From JAUWMI01 sp964630455 (GTDB lineage Bacteria > Sumerlaeota > Sumerlaeia > MWCT01 > JAUWMI01): a stretch of DNA of 42,959 bases. Both the position numbers and the translations under genes were made by a program. The stretch covers positions 1 through 42,959 of the forward strand of contig CAZVVA010000003.1 of assembly GCA_964630455.1 (NCBI GenBank), written 5' to 3'. Positions within the stretch are counted from its first letter, which is position 1. Every line of letters starts with the position of its first letter. Shown here one piece after another: positions 8,817 to 17,660 of this stretch. The notes under the pieces are model-generated. The model saw nothing but the letters and a program-made list of their open reading frames with translations, searched no databases and was not told the DNA's origin.

Positions 8817-10285
8817 CTGCTAAAGCCTAGCCTCCAGATATTCATGATGATATCGTTATAGGTGACCAGAATTGCAAGGCCGATCAAGAGAAGGAAAAAC
8901 GTCGTATAGATTTTGATCAGGATGTGTGCAGGAATAGACCGTTTTAGTGTTGCCTCAATTATGGAGATCAGAATGTGACCCCCGTCCAGTACCGGAATGG
9001 GAAGAAGGTTAAAGATTCCTATCATGAGATTAAGAGCGGCGAAGAACAGTAAGAAATCCATCACGCCTCGCTGTGCAGTCTTGTACGAAATGACGGCAAT
9101 AGCAATCGGCCCTCCAAGACTTTCTTTAACCAGAGTGAGATTCATGCTGCTGATTATGTCGTACATCGTATAAACGATAAACAGCGAAATGTTATAGCTT
9201 CGGCCAAAGCTATTTATGAACGAAGTAAACAGCGGTTCGCGAAGCAATCTCTTTGCCGGATTACCCCGTGCGATGCCGATTTCGCCCATTTGAGGCTTGT
9301 CTGCCCGAGGCTTTGGAGTAATTATTAGGTGCAAAAGTTGCTCTCCACGCTGCACTTCGAAGTCCAGGGGCTTTCCGACACTCTCCCTAATTATGTCCAC
9401 CATATCGTCCCAGCTGTCTGTCGGAATCCCGTTGATAGATCGGACAAAATCGCCACCTTTTAACCCAGCTTTCTCCGCCGGCTTATTCGGTATAATATCG
9501 CCAACATATGCCGGGACGTCAGGATGAATCATCGCCACCAGCGGCGAGGTGAAATCATCGGCGAAGAACAGCGGAATCTGCTGTCGCAGCCGACTGCCAT
9601 CTCGTTGTATAGTCAGGGTCACCTGAGGCTGCTTTTCCTTGGTCAGGCTCAGGAGTGCAAGCTCGATGTCTGTCCAGTCCTCGGTTTCAGATTCGTTAAC
9701 CGCGAGTATTCTATCTTGAACCTTAATGTCATATTGGTCACGCGGAAATGTTTTATCAATATGGCCTATCACCGGAGGGAAAGGAGCGCTTTCTTCGAAG
9801 CCGACAGCTATCAGAAGGGTGAGCACTAACACAGCAGTGAGATAATTGAAGAACACACCGGCGCTGAAAATTGCTAGTTTTGTGCCGAGTGGTTTTTGTT
9901 GCAATGACAGAATGTCGCTATAGATCACTTCAGATGTAGTTTTTGGCTTTTCTTCTGTATCTGCGGAAGTTTTGTCACAAGGCGGCGCACTCTGTGTTTC
10001 GGCGGATGGTTCTTTGTCGTCCGGTTTCTTCTCCGGCTCACTTGTCTTTTCCTCTTCGATGGAGATGGCTCCCTTGAGCTGGACATACCCACCAAAGGGG
10101 ATCACGCTCAGGGCGTACGTTGTCTCTCCCTTTTTGAACTTGATCAGTTTTTTGCCAAATCCGATCGAGAAGACCTCAACGCCAACGCCCAAGAGCTTGG
10201 CAAAGAGAAAATGGCCAAATTCATGGACCAGAATGGCAATGCCAAACGTGAATATTACGGCCAGAAGTCCAATGATACTACTCAT
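8813..10285 (-). CDS. rseP: Site-2 intramembrane zinc metalloprotease RseP
   Basis: Membrane protease of the RseP/SpoIVFB family, which cleaves anti-sigma factors and signal-peptide remnants within the membrane. The HEFGH zinc motif lies at residues 21-25 in the first helix, a PDZ domain follows in the middle (around VGDIIPNKPAEKAGLKGGDF), and the C-terminal LDGGH motif supplies the third ligand. A long acidic, Lys/Glu/Pro-rich insertion (about residues 75-130) between the first helix pair and the next helix is unusual. The frame is open further upstream, but ATG at 10285 is preferred. It gives the normal N-terminus and overlaps the dxr stop by 8 bp, with GAGAAAG upstream. Length 490. Confidence 0.95.
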   Translation of the reverse strand: MSSIIGLLAVIFTFGIAILVHEFGHFLFAKLLGVGVEVFSIGFGKKLIKFKKGETTYALSVIPFGGYVQLKGAISIEEEKTSEPEKKPDDKEPSAETQSAPPCDKTSADTEEKPKTTSEVIYSDILSLQQKPLGTKLAIFSAGVFFNYLTAVLVLTLLIAVGFEESAPFPPVIGHIDKTFPRDQYDIKVQDRILAVNESETEDWTDIELALLSLTKEKQPQVTLTIQRDGSRLRQQIPLFFADDFTSPLVAMIHPDVPAYVGDIIPNKPAEKAGLKGGDFVRSINGIPTDSWDDMVDIIRESVGKPLDFEVQRGEQLLHLIITPKPRADKPQMGEIGIARGNPAKRLLREPLFTSFINSFGRSYNISLFIVYTMYDIISSMNLTLVKESLGGPIAIAVISYKTAQRGVMDFLLFFAALNLMIGIFNLLPIPVLDGGHILISIIEATLKRSIPAHILIKIYTTFFLLLIGLAILVTYNDIIMNIWRLGFSR

Positions 10286-11423
10286 AATGCTGTGCTTTCT
10301 CGCGTGCCCACGCATCCGCAGCCTGAATTTCGTCAAGGCTGGGTGCGTCACCGACACTATGCTCCGCCATAACGTGACTGATGATTTCGGGCACATGTGA
10401 AAATCCAATTTCTTTGCGGAGATAGCGATTAACAGCTACTTCATTTGCCGCATTTAATACCGTTGGCATGGTTCCTCCCTTGACTGCTGCATTGTATGCA
10501 TATTGCAGGCATGGAAAGCGCGAAAAATCGGGTGCAAAAAACGTCAGCTTGGAAACTTCCGTAAGATCCAGTGAGGGGAGATTGGTCGGACAGCGACGAG
10601 GATACGTCAGCGCGTTCTGAATAGGCAGATACATGTCTGGAGGTGCTAGCTGTGCCAGGATTGATCCATCCACAAATTCTACCATCGAGTGAATTATACT
10701 TTCCGGGTGTATAACGACCTCGATATTGTCGACATCCACGCCGAAGAGATGATGTCCCTCGATGACCTCGAAGCCTTTGTTCATAAGCGTCGCGGAGTCT
10801 ACTGTAATCTTGGGGCCCATCGCCCACGTAGGATGCTGCAGCGTTTCTTCCAGTGTTGCTTTTTCAATTTCTTCCTTGGAACTCGTGCGAAAAGGGCCTC
10901 CTGAGGCAGTGAGAATAATGCGCCGAATTGCATTTCGGTCGGTTCCCTGCATGCATTGAAAAATGGCATTGTGCTCGCTATCAATAGGGATGATCTGACT
11001 TCCGTATTGCTCGACAGCCCGCATGACCAGCTGGCCTGCGGTCACCAGGACCTCCTTGTTCGCCAGCGCTATTGTGATGCCTTTTTCAATGGCTCTCAGT
11101 GTAGGAAGGAGTCCAACGGACCCCACTGTTGCCACGACTAGCAGGTCCGTCTCGATCCCACTCGCTAGCTCTATCAATCCTTCAACACCAAACAGGGCTC
11201 GAATTTGAAATTGTCGGGCAAGTGCCCGGCCGTCATTGACTTTGGTTGTATCCACAATGGCAACGGCCGGAGGCCGAAATTCTTCGATCTGCTGCTGAAG
11301 CAATGAGAGATTTGCAAAAGTTGAGAGACCTACTACTCTGAATTGATCACGAAAATCACGTATCACCGACAGCGTCTTCGTGCCAATAGAACCCGTTGAT
11401 CCTAGGATAGTTATACGCTTCAT
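10278..11423 (-). CDS. dxr: 1-deoxy-D-xylulose 5-phosphate reductoisomerase
   Basis: Second enzyme of the MEP pathway: NADPH-dependent rearrangement of DXP to MEP, the fosmidomycin target. GSTGSIG (8-14) binds NADPH, and ANKEVLV follows at 121-127. Metal ligands are Asp148 and Glu150 in PIDSEHNA and Glu219 in MNKGFEVIEG. ASGGPF and HPESIIHSMVEF complete the family signature. The frame continues 25 codons upstream to a TTG, but ATG at 11423 gives the standard N-terminus of 381 residues. No strong Shine-Dalgarno is present. It heads the leftward cluster dxr-rseP-ispG-prmC-murA. Confidence 0.97.
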   Translation of the reverse strand: MKRITILGSTGSIGTKTLSVIRDFRDQFRVVGLSTFANLSLLQQQIEEFRPPAVAIVDTTKVNDGRALARQFQIRALFGVEGLIELASGIETDLLVVATVGSVGLLPTLRAIEKGITIALANKEVLVTAGQLVMRAVEQYGSQIIPIDSEHNAIFQCMQGTDRNAIRRIILTASGGPFRTSSKEEIEKATLEETLQHPTWAMGPKITVDSATLMNKGFEVIEGHHLFGVDVDNIEVVIHPESIIHSMVEFVDGSILAQLAPPDMYLPIQNALTYPRRCPTNLPSLDLTEVSKLTFFAPDFSRFPCLQYAYNAAVKGGTMPTVLNAANEVAVNRYLRKEIGFSHVPEIISHVMAEHSVGDAPSLDEIQAADAWAREKAQHYE

Positions 11424-11469
11424 GTTATCAAATTTTGACAATGTCTGCTCATCAAATACAATTTCGATT

Positions 11470-11498
11470 TTGTAACAAACATCTGTGCCTGTTGTCAA
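11470..11498 (-). promoter_or_regulatory. Candidate promoter of the dxr operon
   Basis: A perfect TTGACA (11498-11493, minus strand) is followed after 17 bp by TTACAA (11475-11470). This lies about 47 bp before the preferred dxr start codon. The -35 element is ideal and the -10 poor. If used, transcription begins downstream of the longer TTG-started frame, which supports the shorter dxr start. Confidence 0.35.
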
Positions 11499-11840
11499 AG
11501 TGTAAATCAGGCATTAGATTGCTGCGAGCCGCTCATGAGAGGATGCGTCGAGAACTCACTGACTTATGGAATGTAGCAGAGTGAAATAAGGAAAGAATTA
11601 ATGACCCGGAGGCACTGCTGGCAAGCACAATCAGCAGGCAAAGGTCTCAAAAAAGAAAAACGTGCCGCAGGAGATTTTCTCTCCTGCGGCGCACCATCCA
11701 GATGCACTGCCTTCTGCTATCCCGATTTACATAATAAAGGGCACCGTAAAGATCCATGCACCCAGGGTAAGCCAAACTGCCCCGGGTATTAATTTCCCCC
11801 AGGATCTGTGCCCAGTCAAGCCACTTTGTAAACCGCTACA
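11499..11840. other. Gene-free stretch between dxr and a small membrane-peptide gene
   Basis: About 340 bp without a convincing gene on either strand. It contains the terminator at 11648-11694. The rest would be the 3' untranslated region of the small gene to the right (11695-11840) and a spacer before the dxr promoter. Nothing else is recognised. Confidence 0.6.
11648..11694 (-). terminator. Strong rho-independent terminator
   Basis: On the minus strand a near-perfect 13-bp stem (arms around 11694-11680 and 11674-11662, built on GCCGCAGGAGA and TCTCCTGCGGC with one bulged base) is followed by a T-rich run at 11661-11648. It lies downstream of the 55-codon gene and about 220 bp before dxr, so it separates the two transcripts. 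Confidence 0.85.
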
Positions 11841-12008
11841 TTACCGCCCGGGATCCGCTGGTGATTGTTGGCCAGGCTGTGTCATTTCTTCCATAGGAGG
11901 TGCAATCTCTGCCGGGGTTGGATAGTAATGCTTGTACTGCTTGTACGAATAGACCGCAATCGCCACCGCTGCAACAAGGATGATCAGAACGGCTGCAAGC
12001 TTCTTCAT
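11841..12008 (-). CDS. Small single-pass membrane peptide, 55 residues
   Basis: A short gene with strong local support. GGGAGG lies 7 bases before an ATG, the N-terminus is MKKLAAVLIILVAAVAIAVY (a Lys-Lys start and a hydrophobic helix of about 17 residues), the next segment is rich in Tyr and Lys (SYKQYKHYYP), and a polar Pro/Gln/Glu tail ends in a stop at 11841. A strong terminator follows. The helix lacks a clear signal peptidase site, so it looks like a membrane-anchored peptide with its tail outside. I recognise no family. Its position between the dxr cluster and the BrkB gene, with its own transcription end, suggests an independently expressed unit. Confidence 0.75.
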   Translation of the reverse strand: MKKLAAVLIILVAAVAIAVYSYKQYKHYYPTPAEIAPPMEEMTQPGQQSPADPGR

Positions 12009-12470
12009 GGTTATACCTCCCTCGAGTTAGGGTTTATTGTTAGATGAATGAAAAACTTATTGCAGCATTGTATCCTCACTTCTATTATGGTTATCAAAAA
12101 GTGAGTATAAACAACATGATTCCGAGTGCAAGAAAAAAATGCGATTTTTTTCGATCTTTTTAGAGAATGGCTTTTCGCTTCTTTCGCAATTGGGCCGGTG
12201 ATTTCCTGTCGCTGGTCTTGGCAGAGGATATGGCTGGGTAGTCTTCACCCTGAAGCGGCAGTTGCTTGGGCAAACCTTATGCGTGGCTAATGCGGTCAGG
12301 GTAGCCAGCAATAGCATTTGGGTCATGACAGGCTGACATGTTCTTTAAAGCGATTTTGCGATGCAAGTGGTAAGCCAGGATGATCTCAGCGCGCAGGAAG
12401 ATGCAAGGCGGAGAGATGCGCATGGTCGCGCACTCGGATTGAACAATCTGAAGGAAAGAGGTAACAAACT
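12009..12470. other. Intergenic region between divergent units
   Basis: About 460 bp upstream of both the small minus-strand gene and the plus-strand BrkB gene. On the minus strand TTGATA (12097-12092) and TACAAT (12072-12067), 19 bp apart, are a possible promoter for the small gene. An A/T-rich tract at 12130-12165 is the only other feature. An 89-codon minus-strand frame overlaps this region but has no ribosome binding site. Confidence 0.5.
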
Positions 12471-13757
12471 ATGTGGCTGCTACGGATCAAGCAGGTGCTC
12501 TTGCGCCAGTCGGCGGAGGGCCTGGGAATCGGGCGCAGGTTCGTACTGCGCCTGTCACAATTTGGCATTTTCTTACACGATCAATTCTTTGAGGACAAGT
12601 GTCCGCATCGCGCAGCTGCTTTGACGTATACGACCATTCTGTCCATTTTTCCGTTGATTGCCCTGCTCACGCTGCTTGCCCCTGTTTTCGTAGGTGGGAC
12701 ATCGAACATAGAAGACACCGTCATCGGCTTTTTGGATAAGAGCTTGGTGCCTTCAGCCAGCATGGAGACTGAGCAGACGATCCAGAGCTATTTTCAGGCA
12801 TTTCGGGAGAATTCCAGCGCCATAGGGCTCTTTGGAGTTGTTGGCCTGGTGTTAGCCTGCGTCGCGCTGTTTTCTACTATTGAGAAGACATTTAACGAGG
12901 TCTGGTATACGGGCAAGCGCCGAAGCTTTTTACGTATCTTTTCTTCCTTCACGGCTATCGTCATCTGCGCGCCAATTCTTATTGGCATCTCCATTTTTCT
13001 GACTTCACTTATGGAATCATACGGCCGTGTTGTGGGCAGGGCGCTTCTGCTCATTGTCCCTTATGGCATTACGAGCATGGCGCTGACGCTCGGCTACTAC
13101 CTTATTCCCAATGCCTCCGTTCGCTTTCGCAGCGCCCTGGCAGGCGGCTTGGTGGCTGGCGCACTATGGGAAGTGGCCAAGTTGACCTTCGGGTTCTATG
13201 TCGTTAGCCCCAGGATTAGCATATTTCTGAAATCAGTTGGTGCGGTACCTATTTTCTTGATCTGGATTTATTTTCTGTGGAATATTGTGCTATTGGGCAA
13301 CGAGGTTTCCTACGTGACTCAGCATTTTAGGAGGTTGTGTCGGAAAGCCATGCTTGAATCTCCACCCCAGGTTATGGATTCCAGAGTAGTACTGGCCGTG
13401 CTGCTGGTGATCGCTAACCAATTCCGCCACAATGCTGGCGGCACGACCGCTGCACAACTAGCTGATCGCCTACTTATCCCGGATGTGGAGTTGAATCTGA
13501 TCCTACACAATCTAGAAGAAGCGAACTTTATTGCATCCGCAGCAGATGGAACCTATGTTATGAAAAGACCGATAGAGAATATTGACGTCTCACAGCTTTT
13601 GCAACTCGGATGCAATATCTGTGGTGTGTTAAGGATAGACCCTGATGACCGCGAGCTTCAGCTAGCGCTGGAACACATCCATCAGGCCTCAACCAGCTGG
13701 CCCGGCCGCATGACAGTGAAAGCACTGCTTGAAGAACCCCTGGGAGCGCAAGCATGA
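12471..13757 (+). CDS. YihY/BrkB-family inner-membrane protein with C-terminal winged-helix-like domain
   Basis: YihY/BrkB proteins were once called RNase BN, but they are integral membrane proteins of unresolved function, possibly transporters. The family core is clear: CPHRAAALTYTTILSIFPLI at residues 44-63, then about six membrane helices to about residue 280, including the GIFLIW-like segment PIFLIWIYFLWNIVLLGNEV. Residues 300-428 are soluble and look like a winged-helix domain (TTAAQLADRLLIPDVELNLI), as in many long family members. AGAGGT lies about 9 bases before the ATG. The stop overlaps the next ATG by ATGA, so it is coupled to the giant AsmA-like gene, which suggests a shared envelope role. 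Confidence 0.9.
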   Translation: MWLLRIKQVLLRQSAEGLGIGRRFVLRLSQFGIFLHDQFFEDKCPHRAAALTYTTILSIFPLIALLTLLAPVFVGGTSNIEDTVIGFLDKSLVPSASMETEQTIQSYFQAFRENSSAIGLFGVVGLVLACVALFSTIEKTFNEVWYTGKRRSFLRIFSSFTAIVICAPILIGISIFLTSLMESYGRVVGRALLLIVPYGITSMALTLGYYLIPNASVRFRSALAGGLVAGALWEVAKLTFGFYVVSPRISIFLKSVGAVPIFLIWIYFLWNIVLLGNEVSYVTQHFRRLCRKAMLESPPQVMDSRVVLAVLLVIANQFRHNAGGTTAAQLADRLLIPDVELNLILHNLEEANFIASAADGTYVMKRPIENIDVSQLLQLGCNICGVLRIDPDDRELQLALEHIHQASTSWPGRMTVKALLEEPLGAQA

Positions 13758-16700
13758 GGGTACCACACAATACTTCCTCCAACAAACCCGGAACTCGGCG
13801 ACGGTGGAAAAAGATCGTCGCAATCGTGGCCATCGCCGCTACCTTGCTCCTCCTGCTGGTTGTGATCTCAACATACCTGTACGTGACCTCAGATCGATTT
13901 CTCAGAGGAGTTTTACTGGTCAGATTGGGAAAGCAAATCGGGCAGAAGATTACCGTGGAAAGTATTGAGCTGCATCCGTTCAGCCGCATTCAAATCCAAA
14001 ATCTCGCTGCAGTTAGTCTGGAAGATCAGCAATCCCTGCTTCAGATCGAAAAGCTCGATGTACAGTATAATTTGCTCGCCATTCTTGTGAAAAAGAAGAT
14101 GGCTATTAGGCAACTCGATCTGACGGGGCTCCAACTGACTGCACGCCGCGATGCTACAGGAAAATGGAATTTTGAACCGGCAGAGAGGGCCGTGCCTGAA
14201 GTTGCGCCAGCAAAACGAGCTCCGGTTAAGAAGCCATCTAAAGCAAAACCCACAAAACTGGCCTTGCCAAAGCTTGCTATCGAATCTATTCGAATTGCCG
14301 ATGCCAACATCTCGCTGATTGATGAGAGTCAGAAACCCGGGACACCGCGATCACTGGCAATAAACAACATTGTCGTGGAAGTAAAGGATCTGGTGGCGGG
14401 GCGTAGCGGTTCTTTACGCCTCCATGCAGAACCGCGCTTGCACGAAGGCACAGCCACTGACATTCGCCATGGGAAAATTCAGCTCGACTCCCAAATCACC
14501 CTGGATTCCAGGCTCAAAGGAATGACATGCACCGGGGACTTATCCATCACAGGAGTGCAGGGGGTTCTACAGGGAGTGCAGGTTAAGAACTTCGCGCTTT
14601 CCGCGCATCACGATATCAAGCTGGAGGAGGCCGGGATCGTATCCCTAGAGGCGTTGAGCTTTGCATTCATGCATAATGACCGACCGGGCGGCGAGATTCA
14701 AATTACTGGCAATTTGAATACTTCGACGCAGGAAGGTGCTTTGACCGTGGCTGTGAAGGACATCAACCGGAATCTTCTTGACCTTGCGTTTGCCCACGCC
14801 GGGGTGCAATTTCAAGATACAACGATTAATGTAAATAATAAGATTGAAATGACCGAGGCCGGGCAAGCGGTTCGCATGGTTGGTACTGTAGACGTGCGTG
14901 ACTTCAGTCTGCTTGCTCCCGCATTCCATCAGCGGCCCACGGAGCCTATGCAAATCGCTGCGGATTACGACGGTCAGATTAACCTGAAAGAGCAGCTCGC
15001 CAAACTGAACCAGTTCAACTTCCATGCATCGCAGAAGGGGAGAGAGTTTGGCAAAGGGTCTCTCAACCAACCACTTGTTATTGCTCTCGGGCAGGCGGAA
15101 CTCCCTGGATCAGCTCCTGCAGAAACCCGGTTTGTTTTGAGAATCCACGATCTCGACATCACACAGTTTGAGCCATTCCTTGTCCCATCGCCAGAGTTTG
15201 ATCTCAAGGGCGGCGTCATTCAGCTCGATATGCTTGTAACGTCGCAGGTGCAAGGAAAAAAGATTCGTCTGACTGGCGACGCAGAGCTTCGCAATCTCAA
15301 GGCTGCAGTGGCAGGCAGCGACCTTGGCTCATTGGACGTTGCCGCGAATCTGAGCTGTTCACTGGAGAATGGCGAGACGCTTATCGTCAAACCCGTTGAG
15401 ATTGTTATCTCTCAAAACGGGAAACGGAGCGGAGAAGTTCGGCTGGAGAGCACCGCCGACCTGAAGCGCAAACAGATGAATGCGACAATCACCATGAAGA
15501 ATCTGGATTTCACTGCGTTTCGCATGTTTTATGCAGACGTGAAAGAGGTAGAGCTAAAATCTGCGCTGGTTGATTTTCAGGGTGCGCTCCAGGTAAACGA
15601 TTCGCAGAAGCAGATTCTCGCCGAAGGGGCTCTCAGCGTGCGCAATGTCGCTTTGCAGTTACCCACGGTGCCCTCCAAACCGGAATATGCTCTTGGGCTC
15701 AACTCCAGCTATAAGATGGGCTTTAATTATGATACGAACATCGCCTCGGTGGACACGTTCACTCTTGATTTACAGGAAAGAAAGCGTCGGGTTGCGGAGG
15801 TCACGCTGGCCAAACCGGTGAAGCTCCCGTTGCAAGAGATTGCCCAACCGGGTGCTAAGTTGCAGGTACCAGATTCCAAATTGACCATTCAATGCAGCGA
15901 TCTAGGTCTCGAGATTTTCAATCCAATCCTTGATGCCGTTGGGGGGATTGAGGTGGCGAAGGGAAGTTTTTCCACTGCATCGGAACTCGTGTGCGAAAAC
16001 AATCTCGACACAATTGTTTTTAAGGGAACGAGTGATATAAAAGACCTCTCCGTAAGCCTTCCAGGAATGGCCTTCAGCGAACTTTCCGCCAACTCGGCGT
16101 ACGATGTTGTGCTGGCCAAACGAAAGACGGCCACTATTCGTTCTTTTGAAACGCGGCTGCATAAAGTAAATGAGCCGGCCGGCAAACTTGCAGTGGACGG
16201 AAGTGTAGACCTTGACACGCTCGATGGGAAGTTTGACATATCACTTGAGGGGATTAACGAGCGGCTACTGGCTGATTTTATTCATCAATACATGCCTGAT
16301 GTTGAGCTGAAATCGGCAACCGTTAATTTCGTCAGCTCACTTGAGCTGGCCAACAATTTGCAGAAGGTAAACAGCAAGGGAAAGTTGAACGTGGAAAATA
16401 TTCGTCTGGCTGGCAAAGATATGCCGCAAGCCGCAGAGCAAGCATTCAGGGTCGTGCTGGCGCACGATATGAGCATGGCTGGGCAGCTCTACGATCTCAA
16501 ATCACTCAGTCTTGAGCTTGCACGCGGCAGTCTGCCTCCTCAGAGGCTTTCTTGCAAAGCACTCGTGGATTTACGCAAATCAGCTGGAAAGTCGTATATA
16601 ACCGTTACATCAAAAGGACTGAACCTTGATCAGTACCTTGGCGATATAATCCAGATGCCAGGTAAAGCCACGACTGACCAAGCCACGAGAGGTAGGCAGC

Positions 16701-17572
16701 CGTCCGCTAGGCCAACGTCAATACCTTCTGCTCCGCTGCAGGAGTTCGGTCCTATTGACCTTGGCGATCTAAACCTGGAGGGAAACATTGACATCGCCTC
16801 ACTTGTTTTCTCCGGTTTTACCATGGAGGACCTCATAGTGCACTTCCTGGTGGGCAAGAGTACCGTAACTATTGACAAGTGTGCGATGAAAATGAATCAG
16901 GGCGAGGTGAACCTTACGGGCAAGGTGCAGACAAACGTCCCTGGTTTTCGCTACGATGTGGAACTTGAGGTAAAAAGCCTTGCGATTGCTCCTTTCACTG
17001 ATGCCTTTGTTCCGCCATTGCGTAACGTGATTGAAGGTACGCTGAATTGCCAGTCCGTTGTACAGGGGCAAGGTTTGCTGCCGGAAAATCTTGCAAAGAA
17101 TCTCTCCGGCAATGTGACGTTCGATGTCTCTGATGGGCGCTTGAATAATGTGCCGGTGCTCGACGCCATCGCTGGCCTGATAAAAATCCCCGAGCTCCAG
17201 CAGCTGCAATTTTACTCTGCAAAAGGACGCTTCGACGCGCAGAATGGCAAGGTGACAATCCCGGAACTGGATTTTATTGGGAAACTGCAAAAACTGGGGG
17301 TAACGGGATGGGTCAACTTTAGCCAGGAGATTGAATTCGAAGTTGCCCTGGCTTTAGGCGCTGGCCTGGATAAAAAAGTCCGTGATCTCAGGTACATCGG
17401 CGAGCTGCTCACAACACAGGATGGCTATGTCAGATTGCCTATTCCTATTGTTGTCACCGGAACCCTGACAAAACCAAAGGCGCGGTTTGAACTGACCGAA
17501 TCGCTCAAAGACGTGGGGAAAGATCTTCTGCGGGATGCTCTCAAGAGGCAACTGGAGAAGCTGACGGAATAA
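13754..17572 (+). CDS. Large AsmA-family (bridge-like) envelope protein
   Basis: A 1272-residue protein anchored by one N-terminal helix (about residues 19-45, after a basic start). It continues as a long, beta-rich, repetitive periplasmic region and ends in an AsmA-like C-terminal domain (about residues 1030-1240, around FSGFTMEDLIVHFLVGKSTV and the following beta segments). The N-terminal AsmA block includes VTSDRFLRGVLL and the VESIELHPFSRIQIQNL pattern. A short Lys/Pro/Ala-rich insert lies at about 150-175. AsmA-family proteins in E. coli (TamB, YhdP, YdbH) are thought to form hydrophobic grooves that carry phospholipids to the outer membrane. The same role here is an inference from architecture. 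It is translationally coupled to the BrkB-like gene. Confidence 0.9.
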   Translation: MRVPHNTSSNKPGTRRRWKKIVAIVAIAATLLLLLVVISTYLYVTSDRFLRGVLLVRLGKQIGQKITVESIELHPFSRIQIQNLAAVSLEDQQSLLQIEKLDVQYNLLAILVKKKMAIRQLDLTGLQLTARRDATGKWNFEPAERAVPEVAPAKRAPVKKPSKAKPTKLALPKLAIESIRIADANISLIDESQKPGTPRSLAINNIVVEVKDLVAGRSGSLRLHAEPRLHEGTATDIRHGKIQLDSQITLDSRLKGMTCTGDLSITGVQGVLQGVQVKNFALSAHHDIKLEEAGIVSLEALSFAFMHNDRPGGEIQITGNLNTSTQEGALTVAVKDINRNLLDLAFAHAGVQFQDTTINVNNKIEMTEAGQAVRMVGTVDVRDFSLLAPAFHQRPTEPMQIAADYDGQINLKEQLAKLNQFNFHASQKGREFGKGSLNQPLVIALGQAELPGSAPAETRFVLRIHDLDITQFEPFLVPSPEFDLKGGVIQLDMLVTSQVQGKKIRLTGDAELRNLKAAVAGSDLGSLDVAANLSCSLENGETLIVKPVEIVISQNGKRSGEVRLESTADLKRKQMNATITMKNLDFTAFRMFYADVKEVELKSALVDFQGALQVNDSQKQILAEGALSVRNVALQLPTVPSKPEYALGLNSSYKMGFNYDTNIASVDTFTLDLQERKRRVAEVTLAKPVKLPLQEIAQPGAKLQVPDSKLTIQCSDLGLEIFNPILDAVGGIEVAKGSFSTASELVCENNLDTIVFKGTSDIKDLSVSLPGMAFSELSANSAYDVVLAKRKTATIRSFETRLHKVNEPAGKLAVDGSVDLDTLDGKFDISLEGINERLLADFIHQYMPDVELKSATVNFVSSLELANNLQKVNSKGKLNVENIRLAGKDMPQAAEQAFRVVLAHDMSMAGQLYDLKSLSLELARGSLPPQRLSCKALVDLRKSAGKSYITVTSKGLNLDQYLGDIIQMPGKATTDQATRGRQPSARPTSIPSAPLQEFGPIDLGDLNLEGNIDIASLVFSGFTMEDLIVHFLVGKSTVTIDKCAMKMNQGEVNLTGKVQTNVPGFRYDVELEVKSLAIAPFTDAFVPPLRNVIEGTLNCQSVVQGQGLLPENLAKNLSGNVTFDVSDGRLNNVPVLDAIAGLIKIPELQQLQFYSAKGRFDAQNGKVTIPELDFIGKLQKLGVTGWVNFSQEIEFEVALALGAGLDKKVRDLRYIGELLTTQDGYVRLPIPIVVTGTLTKPKARFELTESLKDVGKDLLRDALKRQLEKLTE

Positions 17573-17603
17573 GAGTGAGCCAAAGAAGCAGCAAAACATA
17601 TGA

Positions 17604-17639
17604 GTAGGGGCGATCCGGCAGGTTGCCCCTCTATTCTTT
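17604..17639 (+). terminator. GTAGGGGC-type hairpin, possible terminator after the AsmA gene
   Basis: AGGGGCGA (17606-17613) pairs with TTGCCCCT (17623-17630), including one G-U pair. It is followed by CTATTCTTT, so it could end the BrkB-AsmA transcript. The left edge GTAGGGGC is shared with three other intergenic hairpins in this window, which makes it a member of a dispersed repeat as well. Confidence 0.55.
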
Positions 17640-17660
17640 ACATCCTGATTACAGAACAGA

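Noticed and set aside
10286..10408. 41-codon N-terminal extension of RseP
   Set aside because: It overlaps dxr coding sequence, is not hydrophobic, and would put the HEFGH helix far from the N-terminus. The ATG at 10285 has a ribosome binding site.
12057..12326. Minus-strand 89-codon frame with a hydrophobic start
   Set aside because: No Shine-Dalgarno, mixed composition with no domain, and it covers the likely promoter of the well-supported small gene at 11841-12008.
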